Source: Sipunculus nudus (taxonomy: Eukaryota; Annelida; Sipuncula; Golfingiida; Sipunculidae). From it: a stretch of 64,000 nucleotides of DNA. Each line of letters begins with the position of its first letter. The stretch's first letter is position 1. This document shows, piece by piece, positions 11,895-24,089 of the stretch. Where the stretch lies: assembly GCA_026874595.1 (NCBI GenBank), contig CM049318.1, positions 41,770,456-41,834,455 on the forward strand, written 5' to 3'. Made by a program: the position numbers and the translations under genes. Under the pieces are notes generated by a model. It made no database searches, was not told where the DNA came from, and saw only the letters and a list, made by a program, of their open reading frames with translations.

Positions 11895-11949
<55 letters not shown>
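11895..11949. repeat. (AT)n microsatellite
   Basis: Uninterrupted AT dinucleotides. Confidence 0.95.
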
Positions 11950-11950
<1 letters not shown>

Positions 11951-12939
11951 CTCAAATTTCTGTAACAAATTAAAACATTCAAAGTAACGTGACAGGACCC
12001 GTACGCATTAAATAACCAAATACAAATGTAACTGGTCCATGAACAAGCTGCACAGCTGATCCCCTTCTCGGATAAAACACACTGACAAATCTTGCTCAAC
12101 TTCCAGACCCTTAAAAACTGCGTTGTATTGATGAGGCTTCCGATAACACACTGAGGGATAAGGGATTTCATCCACAGGTTTCTAGAGTTTGTCTGGATCC
12201 ACTGCGTTCTTCCACTTTGGTAATACGGCAGTTCATGGATCATCCTTGTGAGAAAGGAATAAAAACAAACGCGCATTCAAATAGACAAACAGGTAGACCA
12301 ATTATTAGGTGTTCATTTGTATCCAGTTCTAGCGGGGAGAGTTATCCCTTATATCCAAACCCAACAGACGGATAATGCACGTGCGACAGGCAATATATAA
12401 AAGAAAAATTTCATTCTTGCAGTTAACATCGATGGAAAAAAATGCACTACTCCAACTTGGGTGCTTGGTTTGGATCATTTTGTCATCTCTAGACCAACCG
12501 AATGGGGGACTCGCGAACTAGCAGTCGTAACAGACAATGGAGTTCCCTATTAGCCCCTTCAGCACCGATCAACAGAGTGGGTAAGGGCGCCATCACGTGT
12601 CTGTGTCACACATACAACCCGGACCCAGTATATTTAATAGTAAATAATTTCTCGGGGCGTATATATACCAGTATTTTCTTACATACTTAACATTCAGGAT
12701 GCCTAATTCAGATACTACCAGCTTTGTCTTCTACCTGCGATACATGGACATTAATATATATATATATATTTAAATATATATGTTAAGGTATGTGATGAAT
12801 CTGGATCACGACCGTCGGTTTCGCCTCGTCGGCTCGTCAGGTGACTGAAATTCAACTAGTTGCGATATTGGTTTTTATTATTTCTTTTTAGCACGGTTGG
12901 GTGCCCTTGGACCATGGCGGCAGGTGGAAATCCACCTTA
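11950..12939. other. No gene assigned
   Basis: A minus-strand open frame of about 110 residues before the AT tract (roughly 11955-12276) has several Cys but no known domain. A short TATATA run lies at 12755-12781. Nothing else is interpretable. Confidence 0.35.
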
Positions 12940-13330
12940 CAAACTCTTCTACTTCAACTATTCTTCATTTGAAACATTGAAAATAAATAAACTGAACTAT
13001 TCTTTATAATAATGCTCATTTATGATTTTATACAATTTATGAAAGGCTTATTCAACAATGCTTCATTTTATGCATTAAGAATAAATAAATGTATCAATTT
13101 CTAAAACGTATGTTCTTGCTGTGATTTTATTCAATATATGATTTAATTTTTAAAAGTTTTATTTAATGTATTCTGAATAAAAGCAACTTATCTGCTTTCA
13201 ATAATGATATCCATTTTCGAATTTATTCAATATATGAATGGAAAGATTCACTTCAAAATGGTTTCTTTAATGTATTCAGTATAAATAAACCTCTTACCTT
13301 CCTATACTAATGATAATGTCGAGATTTAAT
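12940..13330. repeat. Diverged tandem repeat, unit about 95-110 bp
   Basis: Three AT-rich units begin near 13000, 13098 and 13192, with partial units before 13000 and after 13302. Each carries a TTTATTCAATATATGA-like phrase and ends with a GAATAAATAAA-like phrase followed by a pyrimidine-rich start of the next unit (for example TTCTTTATAATAATG, TGCTTTCAATAATGAT and TCCTATACTAATGAT). Divergence between units is high, so the array is old. Confidence 0.65.
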
Positions 13331-13373
13331 TCAGTTCAAGATGGCCACCTCACATGCATTATGACACCGACCC

Positions 13374-13451
13374 CTTGGTACAATTGCCAATCGTACCGGT
13401 ACAGATCCCTATTGTGATTTTTGTACTGGTATGACTGGCAATTGTACCAAG
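13374..13451. repeat. Hairpin 1: 16-bp perfect arms, extended imperfectly
   Basis: CTTGGTACAATTGCCA at 13374-13389 is the exact reverse complement of TGGCAATTGTACCAAG at 13436-13451. The stem continues inward with TCGTACCGGTACA against TGTACTGGTATGA at about 11 of 13 positions, leaving a loop of about 20 nt. Its sequence is partly repeated by the next hairpin. Confidence 0.85.
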
Positions 13452-13455
13452 ACAG

Positions 13456-13517
13456 TTGGCAATTTTTAATTGTACCAGTGCACATCCAAATTGCGATCTG
13501 CTCTTCTGGTACTATTG

Positions 13518-13521
<4 letters not shown>
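13456..13521. repeat. Hairpin 2, diverged tandem copy of hairpin 1
   Basis: TTGGCAAT and TGTACCAG on the left pair with CTGGTAC and ATTGCCAA on the right, with small internal loops. The middle segment (GTGCACATCCAAATTGCGAT) aligns with GTACAGATCCCTATTGTGAT of hairpin 1. The pair is therefore a tandem duplication of about 80 bp in which both copies keep self-complementary arms. The (AT)n tract begins at its right edge. Confidence 0.7.
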
Positions 13522-13593
<72 letters not shown>

Positions 13594-13594
13594 A
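13521..13594. repeat. (AT)n-(AC)n microsatellite
   Basis: About 32 AT dinucleotides followed by a short ACACAC run. The IYIYIY-type frames across it are artefacts of the repeat. Confidence 0.95.
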
Positions 13595-14430
13595 ACTAGA
13601 TTCAAATTCCAATGCATATGGCAGGTTAAATGAATTATACATTGGGGAAAAGTTACCTCCGACACATTTGTTCACTGAGCGTTTCAGCGTCTGGCTCCTG
13701 GCTACTGGTTTCATGAATATCGGACGATCAGGTGTCTCAGATGATTTTTAAATGGTCAGACGTCTGTATTGCAATAAGAAGTAGTTCTACCAGGGGCTTT
13801 ATATATAACTGCTGTTTTTGTGATACTCTCATGTCGTGACGCTTTGCTAATGTGTATCCAAAAAAGCTAGCCCCTTGGCTGAAAAAGGGACAGAGATCGT
13901 TTGTCTGTTTGCGCCATAAAGAAAGTTCTAAGATTCATAATAGGTACATATTCATTACAATAATATGTTTATTATCTCACTTTTTTCATTTTGGCTGAAT
14001 ATTAAAGTTACCCAGCAAAACCATAACGGTACACAAACCTTCTCCATTTATCCTGTTCTATAACTTGAAATGATCATGTGTGTGAGTAAACACAGGTCAC
14101 AGATTTTTTTTTATAAAAACACGACTACAGAATTCATAATTTCCAACCTTGCGCAAGCGCGACAACTTCATAACAGTACGACGAAACATGAGAGAAACAG
14201 CGGTGTTTTAAAAGTGTGAAGTTTTTGTGAAGTTGCGCGGAAGGACCGTAAGGTAGCGTCCAAGTTTTTTTGTGCTCTGCATATCTGTTCCCGCCCCCCT
14301 CATGCAAGTTTATTTACATATCTGGTATGTCAATAGGTCCCTTTAATATATGGATAGTCCAAACATCAATTGAAGACCCATACAATAATCGATGGTTATA
14401 ATCTGACATGAAAAAAACAAGACGATGTAA
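13595..14430. other. No gene seen
   Basis: AT-rich DNA between the microsatellite and TIR element A, with no recognisable domain on either strand. Confidence 0.45.
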
Positions 14431-16422
14431 CATCCCCGTCACACGAGAAGGCGATCTCGCTGCGATCACCGAATTGGGGCAGATCGCTGTAGAGCGCAGC
14501 CAGAGTAGCCTTAAGTTTTCATGAGCTTCGTAGGAGCGAGATAGTGTCGCCTTGGGTCGTCATATGGTCACCATGAACGCCATGAGTGGCGACCAGTTTT
14601 GAACATGGACAAAATGTCCGCCGCGGGGTCGCCGTGGATTAAAAGCGCAGTCAGATCGGAATTCGATCGCCATCAGTGTCCAAGCAGCGCAGTACCAGCT
14701 TCCTGACAGCGCAGGACGATCGCCAGTAAACATGGTAGCATCGGTCTTTCCGTTTCGCTCCTGCTGCCTCCTTTTGGCCACTGCTAGCTGTTCGTGAAGC
14801 AGCATGATATGTTGGCCTTGCAGACAGGCCAGTTGTAGCATGTTATTTCTGTCCATGCTGACATGTTTGGCTTCAATGAACTTTCTTACACCCGGTCATG
14901 TTATGTGTACTAGTCAACAATGGGGACCATGGCAACCACCGACTGCCAGTCTGAAGCAGCGCAGTAGCATCTACCAACGCGCGCAGACGGATCGGGGACC
15001 GATTGCTGCGGGATCATCATGATCGCAGCCCTGTCGTGGACTGAGCTCTTCAGTGGGTAGTAGGGACCTCATGCGGACGTTAGACTGGCCCAGTTAATGA
15101 AATGGCTCTTTATTGTTGCCTCTGACAGAGAAATCAAACGTTCTCACGCTGTATTGCACTTAGTGTCAGTACTGTCACCTCTCGGCTACTTCTATAACTA
15201 ATTACCAGTCTCTGGCCCTCTTATTTCATCGACTGGTAAGCTTTGGCCGTACCGGACAGTCAGCGCCATACATCACCGCCTCGCTGAACAAAGGTCTTTC
15301 CCAGTGACGTAGGAAGTAATTATAGTGGTCTTTCCCAGAATCTTTTCTCAAAACCAACATGATAAATCCAGTAACCGCCTATTGTGGGCTTCTAGCTTGC
15401 TATGTATATTCCCATTTAATCAGTCTTAATATTTTTAGGTATTCGGCTATTTTGAGTACGGCAAGACTTTCAACACCAGATCCCTCAGCCTCAGTGAGTC
15501 TATGTGTCATCGTTTATCAGACCATCGCTTTTCAAGGCAGGCCTGTTTAAACATGTATCTTTAGCTCAGCCAATTAGCGTGAGATATTCAGGTCCACACG
15601 CAACGAACGCCGTGAACTGTAATTCATGTACCGGCTGGCTGAAACGATCACAGCGATCAGCGTGTTGGCAACTTAACAGGGGCAAGACTTTCAAGTGTAA
15701 CTTGAACACAAACAAATACATGTACACAGAACAAAATTGATGCGAGGGTGTCTACAATGCACTAACATTTGGCCCATGGACAATAGTGTTCGACAGCAGA
15801 GATATATCATAGGACACGAAGGTCAATGTATGGACTTTCTGAAAACATGATTTTAAGTGCGAATGTTATCAAGCGGTTTGAGCTGTCTATTGCCATTGGG
15901 ACCGCTGCCAGCGTCCTCATAGCAACGATGCCATTCACAAGAGGCGTGACGGCCTGATATGCAAATGCGAGGGAATCGTCAGGAGCCTTGTGACGCCCTA
16001 ATATGCAAATATCAGGGATTCACCACGCGGACTTTACAGGGCTTTATTGATAAGAGCTGGTACTGAGTTACGTCTATCAGTACATGGAATCACGTTTTAT
16101 TTTAAGCATTTTAGTAGTTAACGTAAATACACTTAAGCCCAGGCAGGGCTAGCGGACGTAAGAGGAACGCAGTTTGATCATAAACGATGGTGTAGCAGCG
16201 CCATACGACGTGGTAGGAACGGCATAAAACGGCCGAAAATTGCAATTGTACACGTCGTGCTTGTCTCGGCCCAAGACGTGTGATTCCGATCCGCTCTGCT
16301 CCTCTCCGTCAACAACGTCTTGGGAACGACTCTTAGGAAAACGCCTCGTAAGGTTCCAAATAGGAGACGCCGATCTGCTTGGTCGCCATGGTCGCCGTTA
16401 GGTCTTCTCGTGTGATGGGGGC
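14431..16422. mobile_element. TIR element A (non-autonomous DNA transposon)
   Basis: The left end CCCCGTCACACGAGAAG (from 14434) is the inverted match, with one mismatch, of the right end CTTCTCGTGTGATGGGG (to 16420). Further inside, GCAGATCG occurs at 14480 and its complement near 16373. The flanks are GTAA on the left and TTAA on the right, close to a TTAA (or TWA) target duplication. GC content is clearly higher than in the surroundings, with many CGATCGCC-like subterminal motifs on the left. A 98-codon minus-strand frame (14560-14856) inside it has no transposase motif that I can recognise. A ~50-bp internal duplication lies at 15946-16020 (ATATGCAAAT...CAGGGATTC pattern). Confidence 0.65.
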
Positions 16423-18274
16423 TTAAGTGAGGAACTATACGTTCCTCGTGTCAATTATATATCCTTACGGCTATACTGCAAGACCAACCAACGCTGAAAC
16501 AAGTCATTGTATTATTATATGTACTTTCTTTATCATTCATAATTATTATTCACAATCCTAATTGGCACGTCTTCCTGGGGGACAGGTCTCAAACTCGGTT
16601 GACCGGCCCCAAAGAAGATAACCGCCTGCAGAGACGAAACGTCTTGCACCATTTACGGACGACGGTTTCGTCGCCTCCCGATATATATAGAGATGAGTGT
16701 TGTTTAACCAGGATACGATCGTACTTTCCGGAAAAGGCAGATTTCTTATCGGTTTTTAGGACGGTGTGACCTTAAAACATCTTAACCATAGCAAAAATAT
16801 CTTATTTTCAATACAACTAGAACATATTGGCAATTGTAAGTGCATTTTACTTTAGTAATTGTGTATTTTGGTCCAAGAATGAAGACGCGGATCGTACTGC
16901 TCATAACATCAATGACAGGAGCAGTAAGAATGTATACACAGCCGCCATAACTATTGTGTACTGGTCCCGTTTTATAAGGGTTGCCGATTATTTAAACTGG
17001 GTATTTATGCAATTATCTTATCATAACATTTGTCTTTAAAAAAATCAGTTACTCAAGATACGGATAGGTTTTCTCCCTTTTATAGACACACATCATAATG
17101 AGCTTAGAATCCCACCAAAGTGCATACATGGGATGGTGACTAAAATGTACCCTCAACTATATTTAACATATATATCCATAAGTAGACACAAGAACGTTAT
17201 TGTGACGACTGTAGTCTCGATATCTGGACGTGGTAAGTAACAGAGACACAGTATCCACAGATGGCGTTTGTTGATAGAAAAACGTGAACTTGCTGGGAGA
17301 GTTTCTGAAAAACATGACAAAATAGCACCCTACTGATTTTTTAAAAAATTTTGTTGCAGTCATTTATCTCTATCCAAATTATACTTTATCTACATCATGT
17401 GCTTAAAAGAAAATTCCCGAAGTAAACCGCAAAGATAAGGCCCATCTGGACAGGAAAAGGCCACGTAAAAACACACATGCACACACGGAAATATAGAACC
17501 GGACAAAATGCGTCATATCTGCTGCAGGGATGTAAACCTTTCAAGTTTCTCCCGGCATTAAGTTTAATTAAACGCTAAATATGTGTACTGTGTGTTTTGT
17601 TAAAATTTTCAAAGATATTGGGGAGGCTGCAGTTCAGCAGTAAACTCAACTGTCATCAGCTTGAACGAAAGGCATTTGTTAATTCATTAAAACCCTGGCT
17701 AGCTAACAAAACACACATTCTCATAATGAACACCTCCATTATTCAAAGCTTAACTAAGCTAACACAAAAATAATTTAACTGTCTTCTTGCATTGTTTTTA
17801 ATTTATCTTCCAGCTCTTCGCAATGTTTTCACTCATGTCTTTTGATAAAGATGATGTCATGCATTAATTTAATATTTATTTTTTTATTCAGTGTGAATCT
17901 CATTGTGAGAGGAGACAGAGGCGCTTGAAATATTACATAATAACACAACAAAATGAACTGGTAGAACTAGCAATGTCTTATATTTCACTCTCAATTTCAG
18001 AGGAACTACATAGCAGACATAAACGTGTTAGTGAGAGGTCTATTTCGAGACAGATATCGTCGTTTATGGCTATAATCAGTCAGATATATTTTTAGGGAGT
18101 TAATAATTCCCTGTGTATTATCATCCTTCAGATTTTACTCAGATAATCTAACCTAAGGTACAAATGTGTATCCATAAAATTTGTAACAATAATACATCTT
18201 TTGATAGAACAAGCATTACAACGTTCCGTAGATTTGGTCAAACACAGGTTAAATACTTATTGGTTAAACGAGCT
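16423..18274. other. No gene seen
   Basis: AT-rich DNA. A short phrase near 16640-16680 (GACGAAACGTCT, then GACGGTTTCGTCG) is self-complementary and abuts a small TATATA run. No domain is visible. Confidence 0.4.
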
Positions 18275-19590
18275 ACATTGACTGTAATAGTATCATTCAG
18301 ATTTGTGGTGTCACGGTTAATCGCGATAAGTGACTGTAACAGTATCATTCAGTTGTGATGTCATGGTTAAATGCGCTACAGTGACTGATTGACTGAAGAT
18401 GTTTTTGCTTAATCGAGCAGCTACAGGTTGCTGTAGTCAAGACTACAGCCCTGCGCGCTCCTTAAGCGTAATTTAGAATTAGCCAATAGGCGTGATGCCA
18501 CCAAGCCAAGCAGGGAGTCGCTACAGTGAATGTAACATTACCATTCAGATTTGTGATGTCACGCTTAAAAGCGCTACAGTGACTGAAACATTACGAATCA
18601 GAGTTTTGATGTCATGGATGAACGCGCTACAGTAACTGTAACATTACAATTCGGATTTGCGATTAAACGCGCTACAATGAATGTAACATTACAATTTAGA
18701 GTAACTATGTCATACTTAATTATGCTAAAGTGACTTCAACATTATCAGTCAGAGTTGTAATGTCACGGATAAACGCGCTAAAGTGAACGTAACATTATAA
18801 TTTAGAGTTACTATGTCATACTTAATTATGCTAAAGTGACTTCAACATTATCAATCAAAGTTGTGATGTCACGGTTTAACTTGCTACAGTGACTGTAACA
18901 TTACCATTCAGCGTTGCGATGTCATGCTTAAACGCGCTACAGTGAATGTAACTTAATCATTTAGAATATCGATGTCACGCTTTAACCCGCTACAGTGAAT
19001 CTAACTTAATCATTCAGAGTTATGATGTCACGCTTAAAAGCGCTACAGTGACTGTAACATTATCATTTAGAGTTACGATGTCTCACTTAATTATGTTACA
19101 GTGACTTTAACATTATCATGCAGGATACGATGTAACACTTAATTATGCTACACTGACTGTAACATTACCATTCAGCGTTGCGATGTCATGCTTAAACGTG
19201 CTACAGTGAATGTAACTTAATCATTCAGAATATCGATGTCACGCTTAAACCCGCTTCATTAAATCTAACTTAATCATTCAGAGTAATGATGTCACGCTTA
19301 ATTATGCTACTGTGACTGTAACATTACCATTCAGAGTTGCGATGTCATACTTAAAGGGCTACAATGAATATAACTTAATCATTCAGATCTGTGATGTCGC
19401 GCTTAAACGCGCTAAGTGACCGTAGCAGTATCGTTCAGAGTTGTGATGTCACGATTAATTAAACGCGCTACAGTGACTGTAACATTATCATTCAGAGTTG
19501 TGATGTAACGCTTAAACGCGCTACAGTGATTGTAACATTATCATTCAGAGTTGTGATGTAACGCTTAAACGCGCTACAGTGACTGTAAAA
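18275..19590. repeat. 53-bp satellite array
   Basis: The unit contains CTTAAACGCGCTACAGTGAC, then TGTAACATTATCATTCAGAG and TTGTGATGTCA. The last two units are nearly identical and exactly 53 bp apart (19501 and 19554). About 20-24 diverged copies are visible. A CTTAATTATGCTAAAGTGAC variant recurs as a block, which indicates local higher-order duplication. A stretch of about 120 bp (18395-18515) interrupts the array near its left end. The 53-bp period is not a multiple of three and the array is non-coding. Confidence 0.9.
18430..18449. repeat. Short palindrome inside the array interruption
   Basis: GCTGTAGTC-AA-GACTACAGC: 9-bp perfect arms with a 2-nt spacer, within the only non-satellite stretch of the array. 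Confidence 0.8.
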
Positions 19591-19718
19591 GCATCAGAAT
19601 GGGGAAGTGCTGCATGATGGCGTGATAATCAGCAACAAGAGAGGGGACAGCAGACATTCCCTGGGCAACATTAATCAGTATTGTTACACAACTAGCAGGA
19701 TAAAACGCCGGAGAATAA

Positions 19719-20084
19719 AGAGCATCCACAAACAGCCTCCAACAGCTGCTACCAGCCATTAACAGGAAGCAAAACAGCAATGACTGTCACGAATACCGCC
19801 ATAAGTTAGAATCCATCGGTAGCAGACGGCAAGAAACGGCGCTAGAGCAAAGCACAGCCAAAGGGACAATGATAGACCTACAGTTCTTCAGAGTCAAAAG
19901 ATTTACAGGGGAAATGCTACTATTTTCAGAGCTTAGGAGATTCAAACAAATCCCAAAACAGTCACAAGTACAACTGCTCCAACTTTTAGATGTGTCCAGG
20001 GTGGCGGACAGGCAACACGCAGTCATCGGGTCTGTTGCAGTTTTGGTAGAGGACTTAAAATATACTGTAGCTGAGATATCTTAG
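19719..20084 (+). CDS. Unassigned open frame (121 codons, no ATG at its start)
   Basis: The frame is open from the stop at 19716 to the stop after 20084. An internal ATG at 19869 would give 71 residues. The translation is hydrophilic with Gln-, Arg- and Leu-rich helical character (FSELRRFKQIPKQSQVQLLQ). It looks more like a real protein fragment than its neighbours, but I recognise no family. It begins directly after the 53-bp satellite. It could be an exon, a retroelement relic or chance. Confidence 0.2.
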   Translation, partial: RASTNSLQQLLPAINRKQNSNDCHEYRHKLESIGSRRQETALEQSTAKGTMIDLQFFRVKRFTGEMLLFSELRRFKQIPKQSQVQLLQLLDVSRVADRQHAVIGSVAVLVEDLKYTVAEIS

Positions 20085-22952
20085 CTTTACATCTTTCACC
20101 ATACAAAGCTTGACTTCTGAGCTTATTCATCTCCAAAGATGATCAAACAATTTTACGATGTTAAAAGCACTGGCGATTTTTTATTAAATGCGTGAAATAT
20201 GTCTTCAGAAACAGATATGTGTATAACGTTAACGATTTACGCATGACACTGGGCAATTGTTTGGCCTGCTTTGTTAATACTGACCATATGATCGAAACGA
20301 CACTAAATAATCGAAATACGTCCTGTTATAAATTTTCATTGTTGAGTAGCAATAGCCCGCCCCGATTCAGACAGGCGCGAGTCACTTCGATTGGACGAAA
20401 ACGGATTATTGATACTTGTTAGAAATATCAATCAAATCCCTCTGTAGGCCCTACATGGCTCTTGACACTCATAGAAATGAACTTTAGTTAACTGTGTCTG
20501 GATGTATTCAGCTGATAACATTATTTACTTTTAAAACTGTAATTTTGACATTTTACTGACCAGCTAAAACAAATCATCTACAAGTATCATGCAGAGAAAT
20601 CGCTGAAACCTTCGAAAAATTCAAGCCTTTAGCGCATAATAAAGAATAAAAGGAATTCAAAGAATGATTTGTTATTCAGAAACCAATCTTGTAAAGACGT
20701 GTTTACACTTCAGGTTCAGTTTTGTAAACAAATACTAATTTTCATTTCTATCACTTTTTTGTACAAATAATGTAGTCAGATGTACCATAGGCCGGCCCTT
20801 CAGCAGTGGCCCTCATCCTGTTTAGATCAAGCTATAGAGTAACGTTAAACAAGGAATGGATTACTAAATATTTATATCATGTTATAAACATGGGAGGAAC
20901 GTAATAAATGAAGGTATACATGAAGGGAATGTTCTTTCAGCTATATATATGACACTTTCAGGAACGCAGTAAAGGCCTGTATATAGTAACAATACAACAT
21001 GCAGGCCCTAATGTTTGTTTTACGTGGATCGACACAGGAATCGAACAACAACCGTGTAAAATGCAAAATGATCAAGAGCACGTGCACAGGCGAAGACAAA
21101 ATTTGGAATGCAAGCTAACGAATCAATTATGATAAAATCACTAATATCCTCTAGTGTGGCCAACTGTTACAGAAAAACATAACAAAGATTTGCTTTAATC
21201 CGCATTCAGAACCGGTTAAATATAATTATTCTAAAAATAAATATAACATTACAAAACATAAAAGATAAAGTGTCTTATTTCGTGATGAGCAGAAAAACAA
21301 TATATGTTAAATGTACACATTACCTATTGTAATTACGTAGCTGGTGTAATAATTATCATAGTAGTCGTAAATGTGGCACACTCACGATATGTCCATGACA
21401 TTATAAGCACAGAGGAAAGGTTTTCGTTTAATGGTTTTCCTTATTGGTTAAATACACATATGGTTTTGTAAAATTATATTTGCTGAAGCATAAAACGCAT
21501 TCGTCAAGCTCTTTTCAGTTTTCTTTTAATTTTGAAATGTAGGCCTATATTTCAGCTTTAATCGGTATTTTAAAAAAAAAGCAACATATTTCGATATGGT
21601 AAGTTCATTAAGTTTGTTTGATGGTAGATGTTGTCTAACTTTCGTTTATATTTCGCTTTTGTTGCAGCTTTTGTTACTTATTTAGTGTATGAACTACCTC
21701 CATCAATAAGCAATTATCATCCGCACACTGAAAACCAACAGAGAGAAGAGAAAAGTTCTTGTTTCATAACCCTTGGATTAAAAATCAAACAAAAAAAACA
21801 AAACACCCCTGGACACCTGCTTTGATAAGGTGGAGGGGACATTGTACTTAAGAAATGTACGCCCTGCTGGCACATAAATACATTTGCATATTTTACGAAG
21901 CTGTCATGGTAAGGAGAAAACATTTTATACTTTAAAAGGTCTAACTGGTTCTTCTTTTACTAGATTTGCATTATTTTTTTATTAGAAATACAAAAGTAGT
22001 AAATATATTGGGGGGGGGGGGGTTTGATGGCGGCATTTTGTAAACACAAAGCCCCTGTTCCAGGTACAAACTGGGATATAAATTTTATAAAGTCTAAGAC
22101 CGCAATGTATTTCCATATGAAAGAATGTCTGTGCTTCATAATCGAGGTCAAAACTCTTTTTTTCACATGAACCGTCTGCTATATTAAAAACTGTATTTGA
22201 CAATACTATAACAAAATGTGCAGCTTCATCAGTCACTTGTTTACAATTTAAGGTAAGAGTATTCATGGTAACATGGAATTCTCATAATAAAATCTCAATA
22301 CACAAGGTTTTCTTATTGTTGTATAAAAGGCAATTTACACCATTTCATAACATGGCCTCCCGTGACTGTAACGTGAACTCCCTGGAGGTCAAACAATGAA
22401 GTAGGATCGAGGTTCTGTTTAGCTGGCATACTGACTGTGAACACACCGATGCAGCTTGACCTATTTGTACCAGTCAGGAAGGGAGATAAAAAATGTACTT
22501 ATGTGACCTTGACCTTACAGTCCTTTGTCAATTTTACTGAAATCAGGTTTCAGCCAGAAGAGAGGGAGTGACGCCCTCTGTTTAAACTTTCCTGCCGATC
22601 CCTGTATCGGCAGCGTGGAGGACCGATATACCGATATTGTGTTACGTCTTGACAAAAAATGTGTCTTTGTAGACCAGATGGGTCACTGTTGGTAATTCAT
22701 CATGGAGGCCATTAAAATCTGCTGAAGATCCCACAGCCGCTTGTCTCGGACGATACCATCTCACGTAGCATTAACGTTACTACGACCAGACAGTTGTTTT
22801 TGTTGTAAGATGCTTAAATAAAAGCATACTAATCTACACGAATATGAGACACAGGAGTTAATAAAAACTTGCTTGCGGGAGAGTAAAACTTGAATTTAAT
22901 CTTGCAGCAGCTGTAAATCACTCACGAAGCAGAATACTGACTGAGACGACAA
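20085..22952. other. No gene seen; poly-G run at 22010-22022
   Basis: AT-rich DNA with many short frames and no recognisable domain on either strand. A run of 13 G stands out at 22010-22022. A segment at 22340-22640 is less AT-rich and contains CCGATCCCTGTATCGG, a short palindromic stretch, but no gene signature. Confidence 0.45.
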
Positions 22953-23098
22953 TCACACACACCTACACACACACCCATACACACACCTACACACACAATC
23001 ACACCTACACACACACACACACACAACCACACACACCATCACACCTACACACCCATACACACACCTAAAACCACACACAAACACACACGTATATATAT

Positions 23099-23147
<49 letters not shown>
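22953..23147. repeat. (CA)n-(TA)n compound microsatellite
   Basis: About 135 bp of CACACA broken by CCTA, CAAT and CCAT variants, followed by a TA tract of about 55 bp. Confidence 0.95.
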
Positions 23148-23150
<3 letters not shown>

Positions 23151-23398
23151 TAGTATGAATTAGACAAAAATCATAGTCAATGAATGAATGATAAAAACGA
23201 TATAAATGATCGACTATTTACCGATTACTTTATATACCATCTATATTAAGGTGAATTATGCTGTATAGAATTTTACCTTAAATATTGACAGAGCAGATTC
23301 ATTTAAACTTGTGCATCATGCTGAAAATTCAAGGTAATGGACGAGTTGTTGACACTTATTCGTCGCACGAGGCTACATGTTAATATAGCCGCCGACGA

Positions 23399-23430
23399 CG
23401 ACGCAACAGTTTTCAAAGGCTGTTGCGTCG
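23399..23430. repeat. Hairpin, 11-bp perfect arms
   Basis: CGACGCAACAG at 23399-23409 and CTGTTGCGTCG at 23420-23430 are exact reverse complements around a 10-nt loop, in otherwise AT-rich DNA. Confidence 0.9.
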
Positions 23431-23658
23431 CCGGTCCACTGAAGGGTTAATTGGGATTATAGCACGAAACGATTTGTTACTCTTAGAAAAGAAATTGAAT
23501 AAAAATATTTCATGTGTTTGTAACATCCAACGTCTTGAATTTGTCAACAGTCCTGTGTAATGCATCAGGTCTATGTACTGTTATGTACATATTTCACTTT
23601 CTGTGTGTAATATAGTGCTGTGAATAAAATAGTGAATATGACACTTAATAAGTGTCTT

Positions 23659-23709
23659 AATATTTGACCAGTGAAAACTAAGTGACTTAGTTTTCACTGG
23701 TCAAATATT
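23659..23709. repeat. Perfect 51-bp palindrome (25-bp arms, 1-nt centre)
   Basis: The left arm 23659-23683 begins AATATTTGACCAGTG and the right arm 23685-23709 ends CACTGGTCAAATATT. I checked all 25 positions, and the two arms are exact reverse complements around a single G. A second partial palindrome (GACACTTA...AAGTGTC, 23640-23656) lies immediately to the left. Confidence 0.97.
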
Positions 23710-24089
23710 CAATACACATGGATGTACTGAACATTATTCAATGGATATATGTTAAACCGCACAGTGTATGGAGTGTTATAATCATAGTCAACTGCAGGGG
23801 CAATCTATTTATCTATTATTATTTTTTTTATTAATTACCACATTTTGCAGGATAGCCTGCACCAGAAGAACACTTCTGTTGTAAGCAGGAGCCTGATCCA
23901 GATATAAAATACAGGACATTTAACGATCAACATGACAAAATAAAAAAGAATTTACAATATAAATGAACGTGACATACTAAGAATGTTATACAAAAATAAT
24001 ACAAAATGACAGATTTAACTTTAAAATCATGAGATTATCATGAACATTTCGGTACTAAGAACGATAAGGTGCAGCAGGAAAACGACTAT

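Noticed and set aside
14560-14856. Minus-strand frame inside element A as a transposase
   Set aside because: No DDE-type motif, zinc finger or HTH is recognisable, and at 98 codons it is too short. Kept only as a remark in element A.
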